This document shows, piece after piece, positions 1-11,300 of a DNA stretch of 64,000 bases. The notes under the pieces were generated by a model that was given only the letters and a program-made list of their open reading frames with translations, had not been told where the DNA came from and did not search any database. How positions within the stretch are numbered: position 1 is the first letter of the stretch; each line of letters starts with the position of its first letter. The position numbers and the translations under genes are program-made. The stretch is from Dichotomocladium elegans (Eukaryota; Mucoromycota; Mucoromycetes; Mucorales; Lichtheimiaceae), in contig JAIXMN010000006.1 of the NCBI GenBank assembly GCA_025716815.1, forward strand, positions 124,001 through 188,000, given 5' to 3'.

Positions 1-1
1 C

Positions 2-178
2 GAGTTTGGTTCAGGCTGGTTCCGTGGAGTGATCGAAGCAGATCGCTTTGATGCGGATACGATACTGGGGCGTTTTTCACGTCCAGCGGAGGACGTGCGT
101 TGCTTATTGCTCTCCGCTAATCTTGGGTGCATGGTCGTGGCCGATGCAGGAAGTTGGTCGCGCAAGCCTTTCGGGTAG
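2..178 (+). CDS. Possible 3' end of an unrecognised gene, cut by the window edge
   Basis: The frame is open from base 2 to a TAG at 176-178 and would encode about 58 residues, beginning EFGSGWFRGVIEAD and ending WSRKPFG. The composition looks protein-like but I recognise no family. The same frame continues after the TAG for another 30 codons (ending in LGYIKRKSGEM and a TAA at about 249), so the TAG could instead be the acceptor of a badly placed intron. With only the tail visible, the call is weak. Confidence 0.2.
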   Translation, partial: EFGSGWFRGVIEADRFDADTILGRFSRPAEDVRCLLLSANLGCMVVADAGSWSRKPFG

Positions 179-588
179 GATTTCTGCAAATCGGAGCGTT
201 GTAAAGCAATGGAAGATCGCCTTGAGCTCATGTTGGGATATATAAAAAGAAAAAGTGGTGAGATGTAAAAAGAAGTGGGTCATTTGTTCCCCCGACGTCT
301 TTCTTAACACATGAAAATCCTTTTCCTCTCTTTTCGTCGCAGCAGATTTGCCTCTTTGTCCGTTTCTATCCTTCCTCACTCTCCATCCCCATTCTCTAAT
401 AGATTAAAGTGCCTGCAATAGAAACCAATCGATCATCCAAGCATCCAATGTTCCTTAGTTACAGCCATCCTATTGTTATTTATCTCAGATGATATCGTGC
501 AACCTTTTATTAAACCCACGTCTCACAAACTGGCTCCTGGTTGCGCAAATCCATTGACTTGCTCGCGGATGTGGAATGAATCGATATG

Positions 589-636
<48 letters not shown>

Positions 637-762
637 ATATAGATTATGTATAGATTAACATAGGTGTGCTGTTGCGATTGCTATTAAAATCGCCATTACT
701 ATATACAAAGCATATATACATGGACATATCGTCAACGTTTCGCCCAGTACATATCGTTTCCG
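179..762. other. Intergenic stretch with an AT/GT microsatellite
   Basis: No supported gene. It contains a dinucleotide repeat (AT then GT) at about 593-640 and otherwise AT-rich sequence. The survivin-like gene on the minus strand ends at 763, so part of this is its 3' UTR. Confidence 0.6.
593..640. repeat. (AT)n(GT)n microsatellite
   Basis: An uninterrupted run of AT dinucleotides (about 593-622) passes directly into GT dinucleotides (about 623-636). It is intergenic. Confidence 0.9.
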
Positions 763-2916
763 TCATGACCGATAGGTTGAGTTGCCTTGACCTTGAATAT
801 TCAGCCGTATTTCACCAGCAATACTTTCAAACGATTCCGCAAGCCGCGATCCAAATCTACTGAGTGGTTCCGAGAAATCATTGAATGCCTTATCCAGGAA
901 GTCTTGAACCGAAGAATCGAGATCATCAGCACTCAGCACAAAGTCTTCCGGTAAAAGAAGGCTTTCCAGATCGGGAGACGGAAGTACACGTTGTCGTGGG
1001 CCAGCTGCTACTGTAGCTCTCGCTGCTTCTTGATCCGATGATGATAACTGTGGTGTCGGCAGCGCTGCGAGAGAAGTGCGCCGAAGCCCCGGAGAGACTT
1101 CCCGCTCAGCTCGTCGAGAAGGCGTCGCAAGTATGTTTGGAACGCTGAACCGCGGTGGTCCAATAGGCGAGAGCGTCAGATTCGCAAGTCCCGAGTCGAA
1201 CTCATCCACATGTTGTTGGCGATGTGGCGTAGAAGTGGTAAAAAGCCCATGGTACGCATGTCGCTGATTAGAATTTGAGGGTGAATCCAGACGATTGAGT
1301 AAATCATCATTATTACCCCGTAGAAATAAACTTCGGTTAGTGCTCGTTTGTCTAACCATTCCAGGCGGTATGAACACAGTTTCTTTATGAGAAGTATGCT
1401 CCAAAGATGTGGCCGACGATTGATCTTTAGGCGTGTCCGTATTTGTTAAACGTTGACATGACGTTTTATGAGCAGTTTTTTCTGTTTGTCCCTGTTGTTG
1501 CTGTTGTTGTTGCTGCTGCTGCTGTTGGTCTTCTATTTGTTGATTACTAGACGACTTTGAGGTCTCATTTGCAGGTATTGCGTGAGTAGCTGAAGTTTTT
1601 AGGAGCTTCTTAGGTGGCTTTGATGTAGATTGGCTCCTCTGAAATAAGAAGTCAGTATTATTGTATCAACCCCGTTGTCTCCCATTGTACCTCTCGTGCT
1701 CGCTTAGTTTTAGGGATTGTCGTTGATATTTCCTGTGGTATATCAGCACGGTCAACAAGTTCGTTATCGTCATCATCAAGAACCTCCATAGGCAAAACAT
1801 CAGCAGTCATGACCCGGTTCTTCTTCGAATACGTTAGAGGGTTCTTGCGCATTTTTTCTTGCTTGCTGAATGCCTTTTCAATATCCCATATGCTGTCATC
1901 ATGCGGTGATTTCGTAGGACGCGCAGTTTCCTCCTCTGATATTCGGTTTACTAATTGCGACGTGGACGTTGTGGAGGAACGCTTCCGTCTTTTGACGCCG
2001 TTATTGCTATTGGGTATTTTTTCTGGAGGCTGTGGCCTGGTGTCCGATGGCTTGCGTCCGCAATTATTGTTGGTTGCTGTTGGTGTATCCGCTACAGGGT
2101 TGTTTTCTCGAGCCTTTATTGATCGAGTATTACGTGCAGTCGTAAAAAAAGGACATGTAGGTGACAATTCCCGGTGTTTGGATCTAAAGAAAAGAGCTGT
2201 CAATCGCCAAGCAGAGCGGACTGGCGCGCCCCCCAATTTAACCAACTTCCTATGAATTTTTGCTTACAAGGGGTTTGTCGTGCGAAGCATACGCGGAATC
2301 GTACAACGGCAGTATATACAGGTCACTTTCTCCGGGCAATCAGCCGTAGGCGAGTAAAAGAAGCCTGCATCTGCGAGCTTTTGTTTGGGATTAGCATAGG
2401 CCCCAAAAAATGGATGCAACTGTACCATTGCCGGAAAAAAGTCAGGACCCTCACCTTAGATGCAGAGGGCAGTTGTGCCTTTGACAACGAGGGAGGTGGC
2501 CATCGTGTGTTCTTTGTGAATGTTCGCAAACGTGCTGCGCGCATTTTGACATTACGTGGAGATAAAATGGTATCAGGTTGAACAGCTTGAGAACTACCAG
2601 GAAATCCGAGCGTCACCCAAGCACATGATGGTGATGCTGACGCATGTCTTTGCTTTGGATCATCACTATCCTTCCATCGGGTAACTTCGATGTCGCACAA
2701 GAAGCACCGCACACAGTCGGGAGATTTGCCATTGCGGACAAGGTAAAAACCACAGTGCGCAAGCTAAAGGTATAAATGTTCATTTGATCTCACATGTTCA
2801 CTTGATCGTCTGTTTTTTTTTTGCATTACCTTCTCTGCAAGTTCTTTAGAGCGTGGCCACTTGATGGGAGTGCTGTAGAATGAAGAAAGCCGGTCTTCAA
2901 AGGTATGAAATGACAT
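763..2916 (-). CDS. BIR1: Survivin/Bir1-like protein with two BIR domains (chromosomal passenger complex)
   Basis: Five-exon model, minus strand: 2916-2830, 2763-2455, 2377-2268, 2183-1691, 1638-763; 624 aa. Bir1/survivin binds INCENP and targets Aurora kinase to centromeres. BIR1 begins HTFEDRLSSFY and continues LAHCGFYLVRNG, then CFLCDIEVTRW, SDDPKQRH and PSCAWV, so the Cys/Cys/His/Cys zinc ligands and core Trp are present. BIR2 (after about residue 120) has LADAGFFYSPTADCPEKV, CIYCRC and KHRELSPTCPFF; it keeps the ligands but has Met where the core Trp is expected. The intron inside each BIR falls at the same place, just before LA(H/D)xGF, a sign of domain duplication. The long tail is low complexity with a poly-Gln tract (about 1491-1530) and basic blocks, as in fungal Bir1. 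The start was chosen as the first ATG ahead of the BIR. The next gene upstream, in the same orientation, is TPX2-like. Confidence 0.82.
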
Positions 2917-3413
2917 GCAGGGAAGAGAGTCAGAATTGAGAGAATGCAAAGGAGTCGCGTATTTGAGTTTGAATTTCAATCAATCAGAGCTCGGACTCTG
3001 CCTCACACATTCTTTCATGGAGCAAGACAACTTTACATGATTGACCTAGATAATGATATATACTCGAAAGCGAACAGTTTTCATATTAGAAAGTCTACAT
3101 GCACAGAAAGAGTCTTACAGGTGGAAAATAAAATATCTCTCGTGCAAAACTCCAGATATACGGGGCGATAAAATGGGTCGTATGAAGATAAGGGGAAATA
3201 AGATGGATGGTGCTAGATTTCAGTGTCTAAGGGAAGCTAACTAAGGCAAGTAATGCCATCGTAATTCTCAGTAGAAGAGTACTTGAATATGAAGATTCAT
3301 TTAACGTAACTGAAAAACAGATTCCATGGTCAACTATTTTTAGACCCAAATGAAGATATTTACAGAAAGGTACGTAATCACTATTGACCTTGAAGTAGCT
3401 CTTTAATGACATA
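2917..3413. other. Spacer between BIR1-like and TPX2-like genes
   Basis: About 500 bases of AT-rich sequence between two minus-strand genes; it should hold the BIR1 promoter and the TPX2-like 3' UTR. I see no coding sequence I can support. Confidence 0.6.
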
Positions 3414-4895
3414 CTAATCGCTTCTCGTTGTGGGAATAGGCTTTTTCTCAAACCACAATTTACTCTGCTTCAAGCTTTCTTCAATTATTCTCCGGGCGCG
3501 CTCGACCCGTTCGTCAACTGACGATATTAACCTCAAATCCATCTTTGCTGCGGGTAGAGTATCGGTCCTGTAGTCATGCTCCATTTCATCTTTCGAAGTA
3601 GTAGATACGTCTGATGCCTGAATTGGCGCAGAAGAAGCTGTTGCTGCCGCTAGCTGCGCACGTACCGAATCAACTTTTTTCAAAATTGCATTGAAATCGG
3701 TAGGTCGACTCAAATCGTCATTGGTATCCTCTGCCATCTCAATGTGTTTTTGTCTTCGTACGCTTTCCATGTGATGTACAGTATCAGGAAGTGTCTTACT
3801 ACTGTTGTTCTGGATGTCTTGCCGGGCTTTAGGAACTACGCCATCGTTGTTACTAAGCCGACGAATGAAACTTCTGTCGATCCGGTCCTCTGTTATTCTC
3901 TCTATGCTCTTGCTGAATTCTTCATCGATAGACAAGTCAGCATCATCAACAGTGCCCAAACTTCGATTGTTGTCATCTGAAGGCATATTCCCATGGCCAC
4001 TTCCGATCTGATCATCGTTATTATTGTTATCACTTTCTCGGAACGCATACGGAGGAGGATTGGTTGAATTCGGTGGATTGGTATCGATGATTGTTGAAAA
4101 ATCAGCATCAGCGGATTTGTGGTATAGTCTCTTCTTTGCATTCTTCCCATCATTTTTGTCTGGAGAGCGATGGCCAACTGTATTTTGGTGTTCTGCGATA
4201 TCGCTTGTTACATTTGATTTATCAAAGTCATCAAAAGGACTGTGGCGCCGTCGTTTCGCTAGGGGTGACGTTGTCTCGTCCCATTGACGATGTGTGGCAC
4301 GGACATCCATGATATCTCTTGACGGAATCTGGGATTTTACAGCTGGTTTCGGACGGACAGGTAGGTTCTCCAGGATTGATTGCGCTAACTTATTTTCCTG
4401 CTGTGGCCCATTGCTGTCCTTTAGTGTCCTTCTGAGAACGTGGTTTTGATTTTGAGCAGAAGAAAATTGGGAAGGCAGTGGTGCTGTAATGTTTCTACTT
4501 TGACTAAGGGTTGCTTCCTGGGTGGTCGCCGTTCTCTTGGCGAGCACGCTGGATATATCGATCCGTTTCTTCTTCTGTTCTGGCACGTTTTGTGGATCTT
4601 TGACACTACTACTATTAGATGCAATTGGCAATTCCACTCGGCGATTATTTTCAGACTGTACAGGCCGACCAGGGGATTCTGTTAATTGGCGGACGCGCGT
4701 TCTGTAGATTTCGTCATTTGGCTGGTATCCAGTTTCTTACATTATTGGTGAGTTGGACTAACCTTGGAGTAGAAGAAATCACGGTTACGTACCGAACCAG
4801 GCATCGGGCCTTTCATTTGAACCATCAGGTTTCGTAAAGTCGTAATATTTCGGCGCATCGAACTCCCAATCTGTCTCTTTACGAGAGGTCGCCAT
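3414..4895 (-). CDS. TPX2-like Aurora-binding spindle protein
   Basis: Two exons on the minus strand, 4895-4793 and 4735-3414, give 474 aa. The N-terminus reads MATSRKETDWEFDAPKYYDF and, across the splice, PDAWFETGYQ. This matches the spacing of the Aurora-A binding segment of animal TPX2 (a Tyr/Phe-Asp-Ala-Pro motif followed about 20 residues later by WFE). The remainder is low complexity, acidic and basic by turns, with KKKRIDIS and AKRRRHSPFDDF nuclear-type basic patches and a C-terminal predicted helix (about 415-470, ending KLWFEKKPIPTTRSD). I do not see the repeated TPX2 C-terminal motifs clearly, and the protein is shorter than human TPX2 (747 aa). Known role of the family: activates Aurora A and helps nucleate spindle microtubules. 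Assignment rests mainly on the N-terminus. Confidence 0.62.
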
Positions 4896-5785
4896 TTCTT
4901 CAGACAATAACCAGTTGTTTGACGTTGCCCAGGCTTGAATAACTGCAAAGAGATGCCGTGTCGGAGTTGAGGTGTGAATGGACTGCTTTTTCGCTTGTAA
5001 ATTTTCCAAAAATGCATAAAATTGTACTACCAAGTAGCATTACTGAATTGATGATGATCATCCTTCTTCTGTAGCTTTAATTTACATCACGTACACGAGC
5101 CTTGTCAGACTCTTTCGGGAGACAGCATTCATGGAGTATCCACAGGGGAATCAGACGCAGATACAGCGGAACAACACCAGATGCGGATGGCTAGTGCCTT
5201 CTTTGGCGGGGGCCTACAGTGTAATGTCCCCAGCGACTCATGGGGTAGCATACCGTACGACGGCAGCGCTGCACTTTGTCGAATGACCAGCTCTGGTTGT
5301 TGACAGCCAATGGATTTCAAATACATTTGCAAGTTGGATAACGGCAATTTTGTATCCTTTATGTGTGGAACAAAGCGATGAAGTTGATGAATATATTCCT
5401 TTTTCCCAAAACAAATTTCTTATAAAAGAAAAATGGAATTCAAAATACGAGATCGGCTTATCAATAGGTAAAAAGTATCTTGTTAGTGATCCTGCGAGTT
5501 CACTTGTGGGAAAGTGTGTTTATTAACAGCGCTAAACTTCTATTGATGCAGATAATTTGCATATGGGGATGGGTGATATTTTCTGATAAAAATATGCAAA
5601 AGCTTCCATAAAGTACAGAAACCCATACATATGGTACTATTTCACACCAGTGTACTCAGTGGTTTGGGTGGTACCTGCTTTGGAAGCTGTATTTGCAAAG
5701 GACTCGAAATTTTGACAAATGACTCCGCAGCTGCAACTCATTCATCCACTTTTTTTTTTGTTTTTTTCATTTTACATATTTGTAC
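4896..5785. other. Divergent promoter region between TPX2-like and C1D-like genes
   Basis: The two flanking genes point away from each other, so both promoters lie here. An unassigned minus-strand ORF (5129-5414) sits in the middle and is listed separately. A T-tract (about 5750-5768) lies directly upstream of the C1D start. Confidence 0.5.
5129..5414 (-). pseudogene. Unrecognised open frame without a start codon, possible gene relic
   Basis: About 95 codons are open on the minus strand between a TAA and the TGA at 5129, containing FVPHIKDTKLPLSNLQMYL and ending SDSPVDTP. The sequence reads like protein but there is no ATG ahead of its second third, and I recognise no family. It could be a fragment of a displaced gene or chance. 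Confidence 0.2.
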
Positions 5786-6628
5786 ATGGACGCCAACCAA
5801 GAGCAGATTGCCAAGAAAGCAGCAAAAGCCCTCCGAGTTAGAATCGAGATTGTGAAGAAGCATTTGGAGCCACTTCTTGCAGCTCCTTTGAACGAAGTTT
5901 ACGGAAAATTAGCACTCAATGAGAAAGCACAACTCCAAGTGTTGCTTTCTTATGCCATTAATTCCCTGTTTTACAGTAAATATTTTATTTCACCATGACT
6001 CAAGCGAGATCATCAACGTTCATGGGATTTTCGATAGTGTATTTGAAGACACAGGGTGTCATTCCCCAAGATCATCCAGTAACGACAGAATTGGTGAGAG
6101 ATTTAAGAGCAGCTTTTTTCTTTGTAACAATGTGCAGTAAAGTTAACGATGGTTTAAAGGCACGGATAAGAACGTATATCGAAAAGATAAAACGTGCTGA
6201 AGGGCGAGCAGCAAAAGGTATGACCGTCACATGAATATGTACGAGAACAAGTTCGCAGGCTTAAATCGTTTGTCTTTCTGTTTGTTACAGCGTCTATGCA
6301 GGTTGACAAGCAAGCAGCTGCACGATTTATTAAAGCAGCCTTGGCGGATGATGGGAGTAACGGTATGAGTTCAATGTGTGTAATTAGGTAAGCCACAAAT
6401 ACTTATCCTCCGTTCAGATTCAGACAAACGAAGTCGTGAGGAGGAGGACGAAGAAATCGATGACGAGAAGGAGGAAGGGGAGATCCCAGACGACCAGGAA
6501 AACAGTAAAGCACAGTCCAGAAAGCGTACGAAGATGGACCCTTTTATTGGTAAGAATCTAATCCTGAAAGCAATAAACCGCTATGTTGCTCATCAAATAC
6601 CTCTCTCACAGGATACAAGAACAACTAG
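5786..6628 (+). CDS. LRP1: C1D/Lrp1 (Rrp47) nuclear exosome cofactor
   Basis: Six exons: 5786-5975, 6038-6093, 6160-6217, 6291-6362, 6418-6549, 6612-6628; 174 aa. It belongs to the Sas10/Utp3/C1D family; Lrp1/Rrp47 binds Rrp6 and helps the nuclear exosome process rRNA, snoRNA and snRNA 3' ends. The helical C1D core is visible: IVKKHLEPLLAAPLNEV, then LFYMYLKTQGVIPQDHPV joined across the first intron, then ELARIRTYIEKIKRAEGRAA. The basic tail has an acidic EEEDEEIDDEKEEGE stretch and KRTKMDPF. Intron boundaries were chosen because only they restore the family's HPVxxELxRIRxY block. The usual length is 140-190 aa. The TPX2-like gene lies head to head upstream. Confidence 0.87.
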
Positions 6629-8370
6629 CTCCTTTACAATTTATCACGACACATTATGTATTTCTCCATTTTAAATTTTGCATCAGCGTTTATATATTCC
6701 TAAAGCAATTACCTGCTTGCATAGGCAGTAGCTTGGAGCTGCCGTGTTAAAGAAGTGAAAATAAGCATCTTAATCCTGTGAGGTGGGGCAACTAGCTGAA
6801 TGGCCCATCACATATACTCCCTTCTCTCTCTAGCTGTTTGGTTTGTTTTCTTATCCTGGATATGCAAAGTGTCTCTACATTGTTTTGGATAAAGATAAAG
6901 GATATCTCTGTTGGCCTTCTTCTGTTACTTCTTTTGCCTACCCGGGACGACAAGAGCGCTCCAGCTAATGAAAGCTATTGTGACTAGCGCTATACGCATT
7001 TACCAAGAAATCTTTGACAAAATTGTCGCTTGAAAAGCTCGGGCAAGCTCTTACCAACATAGCAATCTTTGTGAACGTTGTGCTCGGTAATTCAAAAGAG
7101 ACAAGGAGTCGTCAAGAAAAAAAGAACGACCCCGCTCTATCGCTACTTAACTAAACTCATTCGACCACGACAATGAGGATAACTTCTATTGGGAAATAAG
7201 TAAGTAGTGTATGCAATGTTACCTGCGCGGAGATAACTGTAAAGGCCCTGCTATGGAATCAATGTCGATCTCATTGCTTTAAATAGCACATTCTTCAAAT
7301 AGGCTGCATTGAGAGCCATATTTTGTGGATACTGAAACTTGAAGAGGAAAATATGCCAGGGAAGCGAGATAAGATGGTGTAAATAGTTCGGAAAACGGGT
7401 ACTTCACGTTGGTCGTATCATGTGTCGTGATTGTTGGTCCGTGCTTTGGCCGGAGCTCTGTAAGGTTGCACTTGTTCAGCCAAATCGATATCTCGAATTC
7501 CAGTCAGTATGTCAAAAAAAAAAAACTCCATCAACCCTTTCGATTTAACGGTTACTAGATAACAGATCCCTTGGATCTGCACCATCAATAAAAGCCAAGC
7601 TCAATGTTATGGTAGGATTTGCCAAGCAACCGCATTATTTCCATCGCGCTTGTTACTTTCCAGCGGCCTTGCTGTTTATAGCGACTCATCCGAAACCTCG
7701 GTGATGGTGTTACGATAACGTCAGCTGAGCAAATTTGGATCTGAAGCTTGCGCAATGAGCTATTTCTCGATCTGATGCCCCAAATTTGTCAAATTAGCCT
7801 TACCGGGCAGCGGCGCAGCAAATTCCTGTTCTGCGCGCGTTTCGTCAGCGATTGCCCGTTATGATGGCATTCTTAAGAATAACTACGGCGCCTTCGACAT
7901 TACCATTGTTATCCTACCCAGAACGCCCCATATATAGAAGGCGATCATAACATGTTCATCTTTCGTTCATGTGAGTACCCATGAAAGAGAGAAGACTGCA
8001 TTTTTATTTATGGAAAATTAATGCTAATAAGGTAATTCCAAGACGCTATCTTTTGTGATGTAGAACGGAGTTACCGGTAAGTTAAAACTTCGGTGAACTT
8101 AATCATCGTGAACTCGATATTTTAAGGACGAGTCTAGGAGGGGGTTTGTGGCAACCCCCGAGTCTGCAAAGTTAGCAACAAAGTTTTAGTTCGGGGAGAG
8201 GTGGAGATGGGGGGTGGGTTGTTGGGGAAGAGACTGGACTGCGCCGTTGAGCAACAAGGGATCGAGCTGAGTCGGGTCTACTAATGAGAAATAAAAGACA
8301 TTTGCATCCTTTTCGACTTCCCCCTTCTTCCGCTGACCCAATCTTCTCGAAGTACTCAAAGACAAGTTTC
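6629..8370. other. Long intergenic stretch, nothing recognised
   Basis: About 1.7 kb with many stops in all frames. No repeat pair, tRNA or transposon signature was seen. It contains the 3' UTR of the C1D gene and the promoter of the ABCC transporter. Confidence 0.55.
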
Positions 8371-11300
8371 ATGAGCGAGTGCAGCTTATCCGTAAGTGTT
8401 TCGAGTTTACTTTGTACTACATACAGAGATACTCATCGTCGACTAGCAGAATCCTTGGGAGGCTGAGGACTTCACTCCTTGTTTTCGATCAGTGTAAAGA
8501 TTCTATTTTTTTTTGTCATTTGCAATCATACTCACCATTCCCTCGCAGGATCATCGACAGTGTCGCCCCGATCGCGCTGCTGGCTTTCTCACTAGTCGTG
8601 ATTGGCCGCGCTTACATACGCTATCATCACCCGACATCGATCTATGTTCCTCTGAAAAACAATTCGCCGGCGTACGGCGGTTACGGTGCTATTAATGCCG
8701 GGTCCGATGCGGAAGAGGAATTGGACGATGACGCGTCGTCTTCAGAAAATACTATTGCCCCCAATTACGAAGAAAATTCAGAATATTGGACCGTCTATAA
8801 TTTGGCAAGACTGGGTGCATCGACTGTTCAGACCATTCTTTATTTGTATGCACTGGCCCAAGTCCTGGCGGGACGCTACACCATTGATCAACCGGTCGAA
8901 GGTTCCCGTTCCGATTTAATCACCACACTCGGGGCCAACACAATTTTTTGGGTAACTAAACAGACGGATAGATGACCTCGTGCACATATAGCGTACTCAC
9001 GAGGAATGCATGTACTGTGTTTAGGCCGTTGGTGTTGTGCTCGCGATCGCCGTTATTGCCATGTCGGGATCTAACAAACGTCCAATCGCATCCGAAGTGT
9101 GCAAGCAACTCAATATATTGTATGCAGTTCAGTTGCTTATTAACTGCTTGGACTTGAGATCGTTTTATATGATCCATTACACGGATATCACTTCAACTGG
9201 CTATATACGGGCCATTACCACCGCGTGCGTAACGACGGCCCTTCTAAGTATCATCGTTAATGAAGCGCGTCACTCTCCGAAAGAAACAGTCATTACAGAC
9301 ACGGCAAGTAATGATCGCGGAGCGAGTTGTACAAATTTCTAACAGGCATCGTATACAGGGCCGGGTCCTTTCGGGTGAGAACTGGGCATCTTTGTATTCA
9401 CAGTTCTTGTTCACATGGGTGAACGTCATGATGAAGGAGGGCTACCGACGCACGTTGAATGAAGATGACCTGCTTGAACTTCCTCCCGAGAACAGAGCCA
9501 CAAACGTGCTCACAACCTACCGAGCAAACAAACAGCGAACGCTGTTAATCAACATCTTCAGAACCTTCAAATACCCACTGTTTATTCAGTTCCTTTATTC
9601 CTCGGTTTATAACAGTACGTAATTCTGTCCGTCTAATCCAAAGATACTTTGAGATCTAAACAACATCGCCTTTTTAGTTGCTATTTTCGGTCCTCCTCTC
9701 CTTCTGAATAAGATTGTGAAGTACATTGAGAATCCAGATTCCACCGAACCAGCATCGACGGCCTTCGTGTACGTATTTTTGCTCTTCGTCACGGCTGTTA
9801 TCCAGACTTTATCGGTTCAACAAAGCCTCTACATTGGCCGAGTTCTCGGTATTCGTCTTCAGGCTATTATTATTGGAGAAGTGTTTGACAAATCGCTCCG
9901 GCGACGTGACAACACATCCTCTTTGGACAATCCGGAAAATAAGGCCGACAGCAAGAGTAACGTCAATAACCTGCTTTCTGTCGATGCTCAGAAGCTGGGC
10001 GAATTTATTGCGTACTTCGCATATCTCTACTCGTACCCCATCCATATCATAGTTAGCATTGCTTGCTTATACAAACTTCTTGGTGTCGCTGCTTTGTGGG
10101 GTGTTCTGGTCATGATTCTGACACAACCGATTACTTTCATCCTCAGTCGGAAGTTCGAGTCAACCCATCGAGGTGTAATGACCGCAACGGACAATCGTCT
10201 CAAGCTGATTAACGAGTTATTGTCGGCCATCCGCATTGTCAAGTTCTTTGCGTGGGAAAAGGAGTTCAAAACACGAGTTCTCAATGCGCGGGAGGTGGAA
10301 TTAAAGGCCATCCGCACACGGCTCTTCATGTTCATGCACATGATCAATAGTTGGTTCCTTATCCCGATCATGATCATGGTGACCGTGTTCTACGTGTATA
10401 CACTATCAAACCCGTTGACTGCCTCCACCGCGTTCACAGCCCTTGCGCTTTTCAACACGTTCCGCAGTGCTCTTGATGAATTCCCCATGCTGATCTCATC
10501 CCTTCTCCAAGCTCGGGTCTCTGCAAGACGTATCGATAACTTCTTGGATGAGGATGAGGTTGTCATTCAACCGTCTTCTTCCACCACAGACGGTATCCAC
10601 ATCGGTTTTGTGAACAATGCGGCCTTTAGCTGGGAGAAGACTTCCACTACCGAGAACATTGATGACAGGCTGGCCTTAAAGAATCTGAATATTTCCTTCC
10701 CCCGTAATAAGTTATCTATTGTGTGCGGCCCAACCGGGTCAGGCAAGACGACACTTTTGGCAAGCTTGTTAGGCGAGACCTACTGCGTTCGTGGGAGTGC
10801 ACGCCTTCCTCGCGTAATTCCTAGTCGCTCCAGCCCTCTGGGAGGAGCTGTTTCGGGTATTGCGTATGTTGCACAGTCCGCATGGCTCCAGAATTGCAGT
10901 ATACGTGACAACATCCTTTTCGGCTTACCTTACGACGAGGAACGATATCAGCAGGTGCTTTATATGACCGCGCTTACCAAGGATCTCGACATATTGGAAT
11001 ATGGTGACTCGACTGAAGTTGGCGAGAAGGGCATTACGCTTAGTGGTGGACAAAAGCAGAGGTAAACAAGGATATAGTGTTCATAACGTACGTTTTGCTT
11101 ATCAAACCATGAGCGCAGAGTTGCAATTGCACGCGCTGTATATTCTCAAGCGGAAACGGTCATCCTGGATGACTGCCTTAGTGCGGTGGATGCACACACA
11201 GCAAAGCATTTGTACGAACACTGCCTTATGGGTGATCTGAGTAAGGATCTTCTGCTGATCGTCTAAATGGCAAGCTGTAGCGGTTTAATTAATGGAATCT

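Noticed and set aside
5352..5362. GTATCCTTTA, a U12-type donor match on the plus strand
   Set aside because: No coding exon ends there, and no TCCTTAAC-like branch site follows within normal distance.
6893..6906. ATATCCTTT on the minus strand, another U12 donor match
   Set aside because: Lies in intergenic DNA without neighbouring exons.
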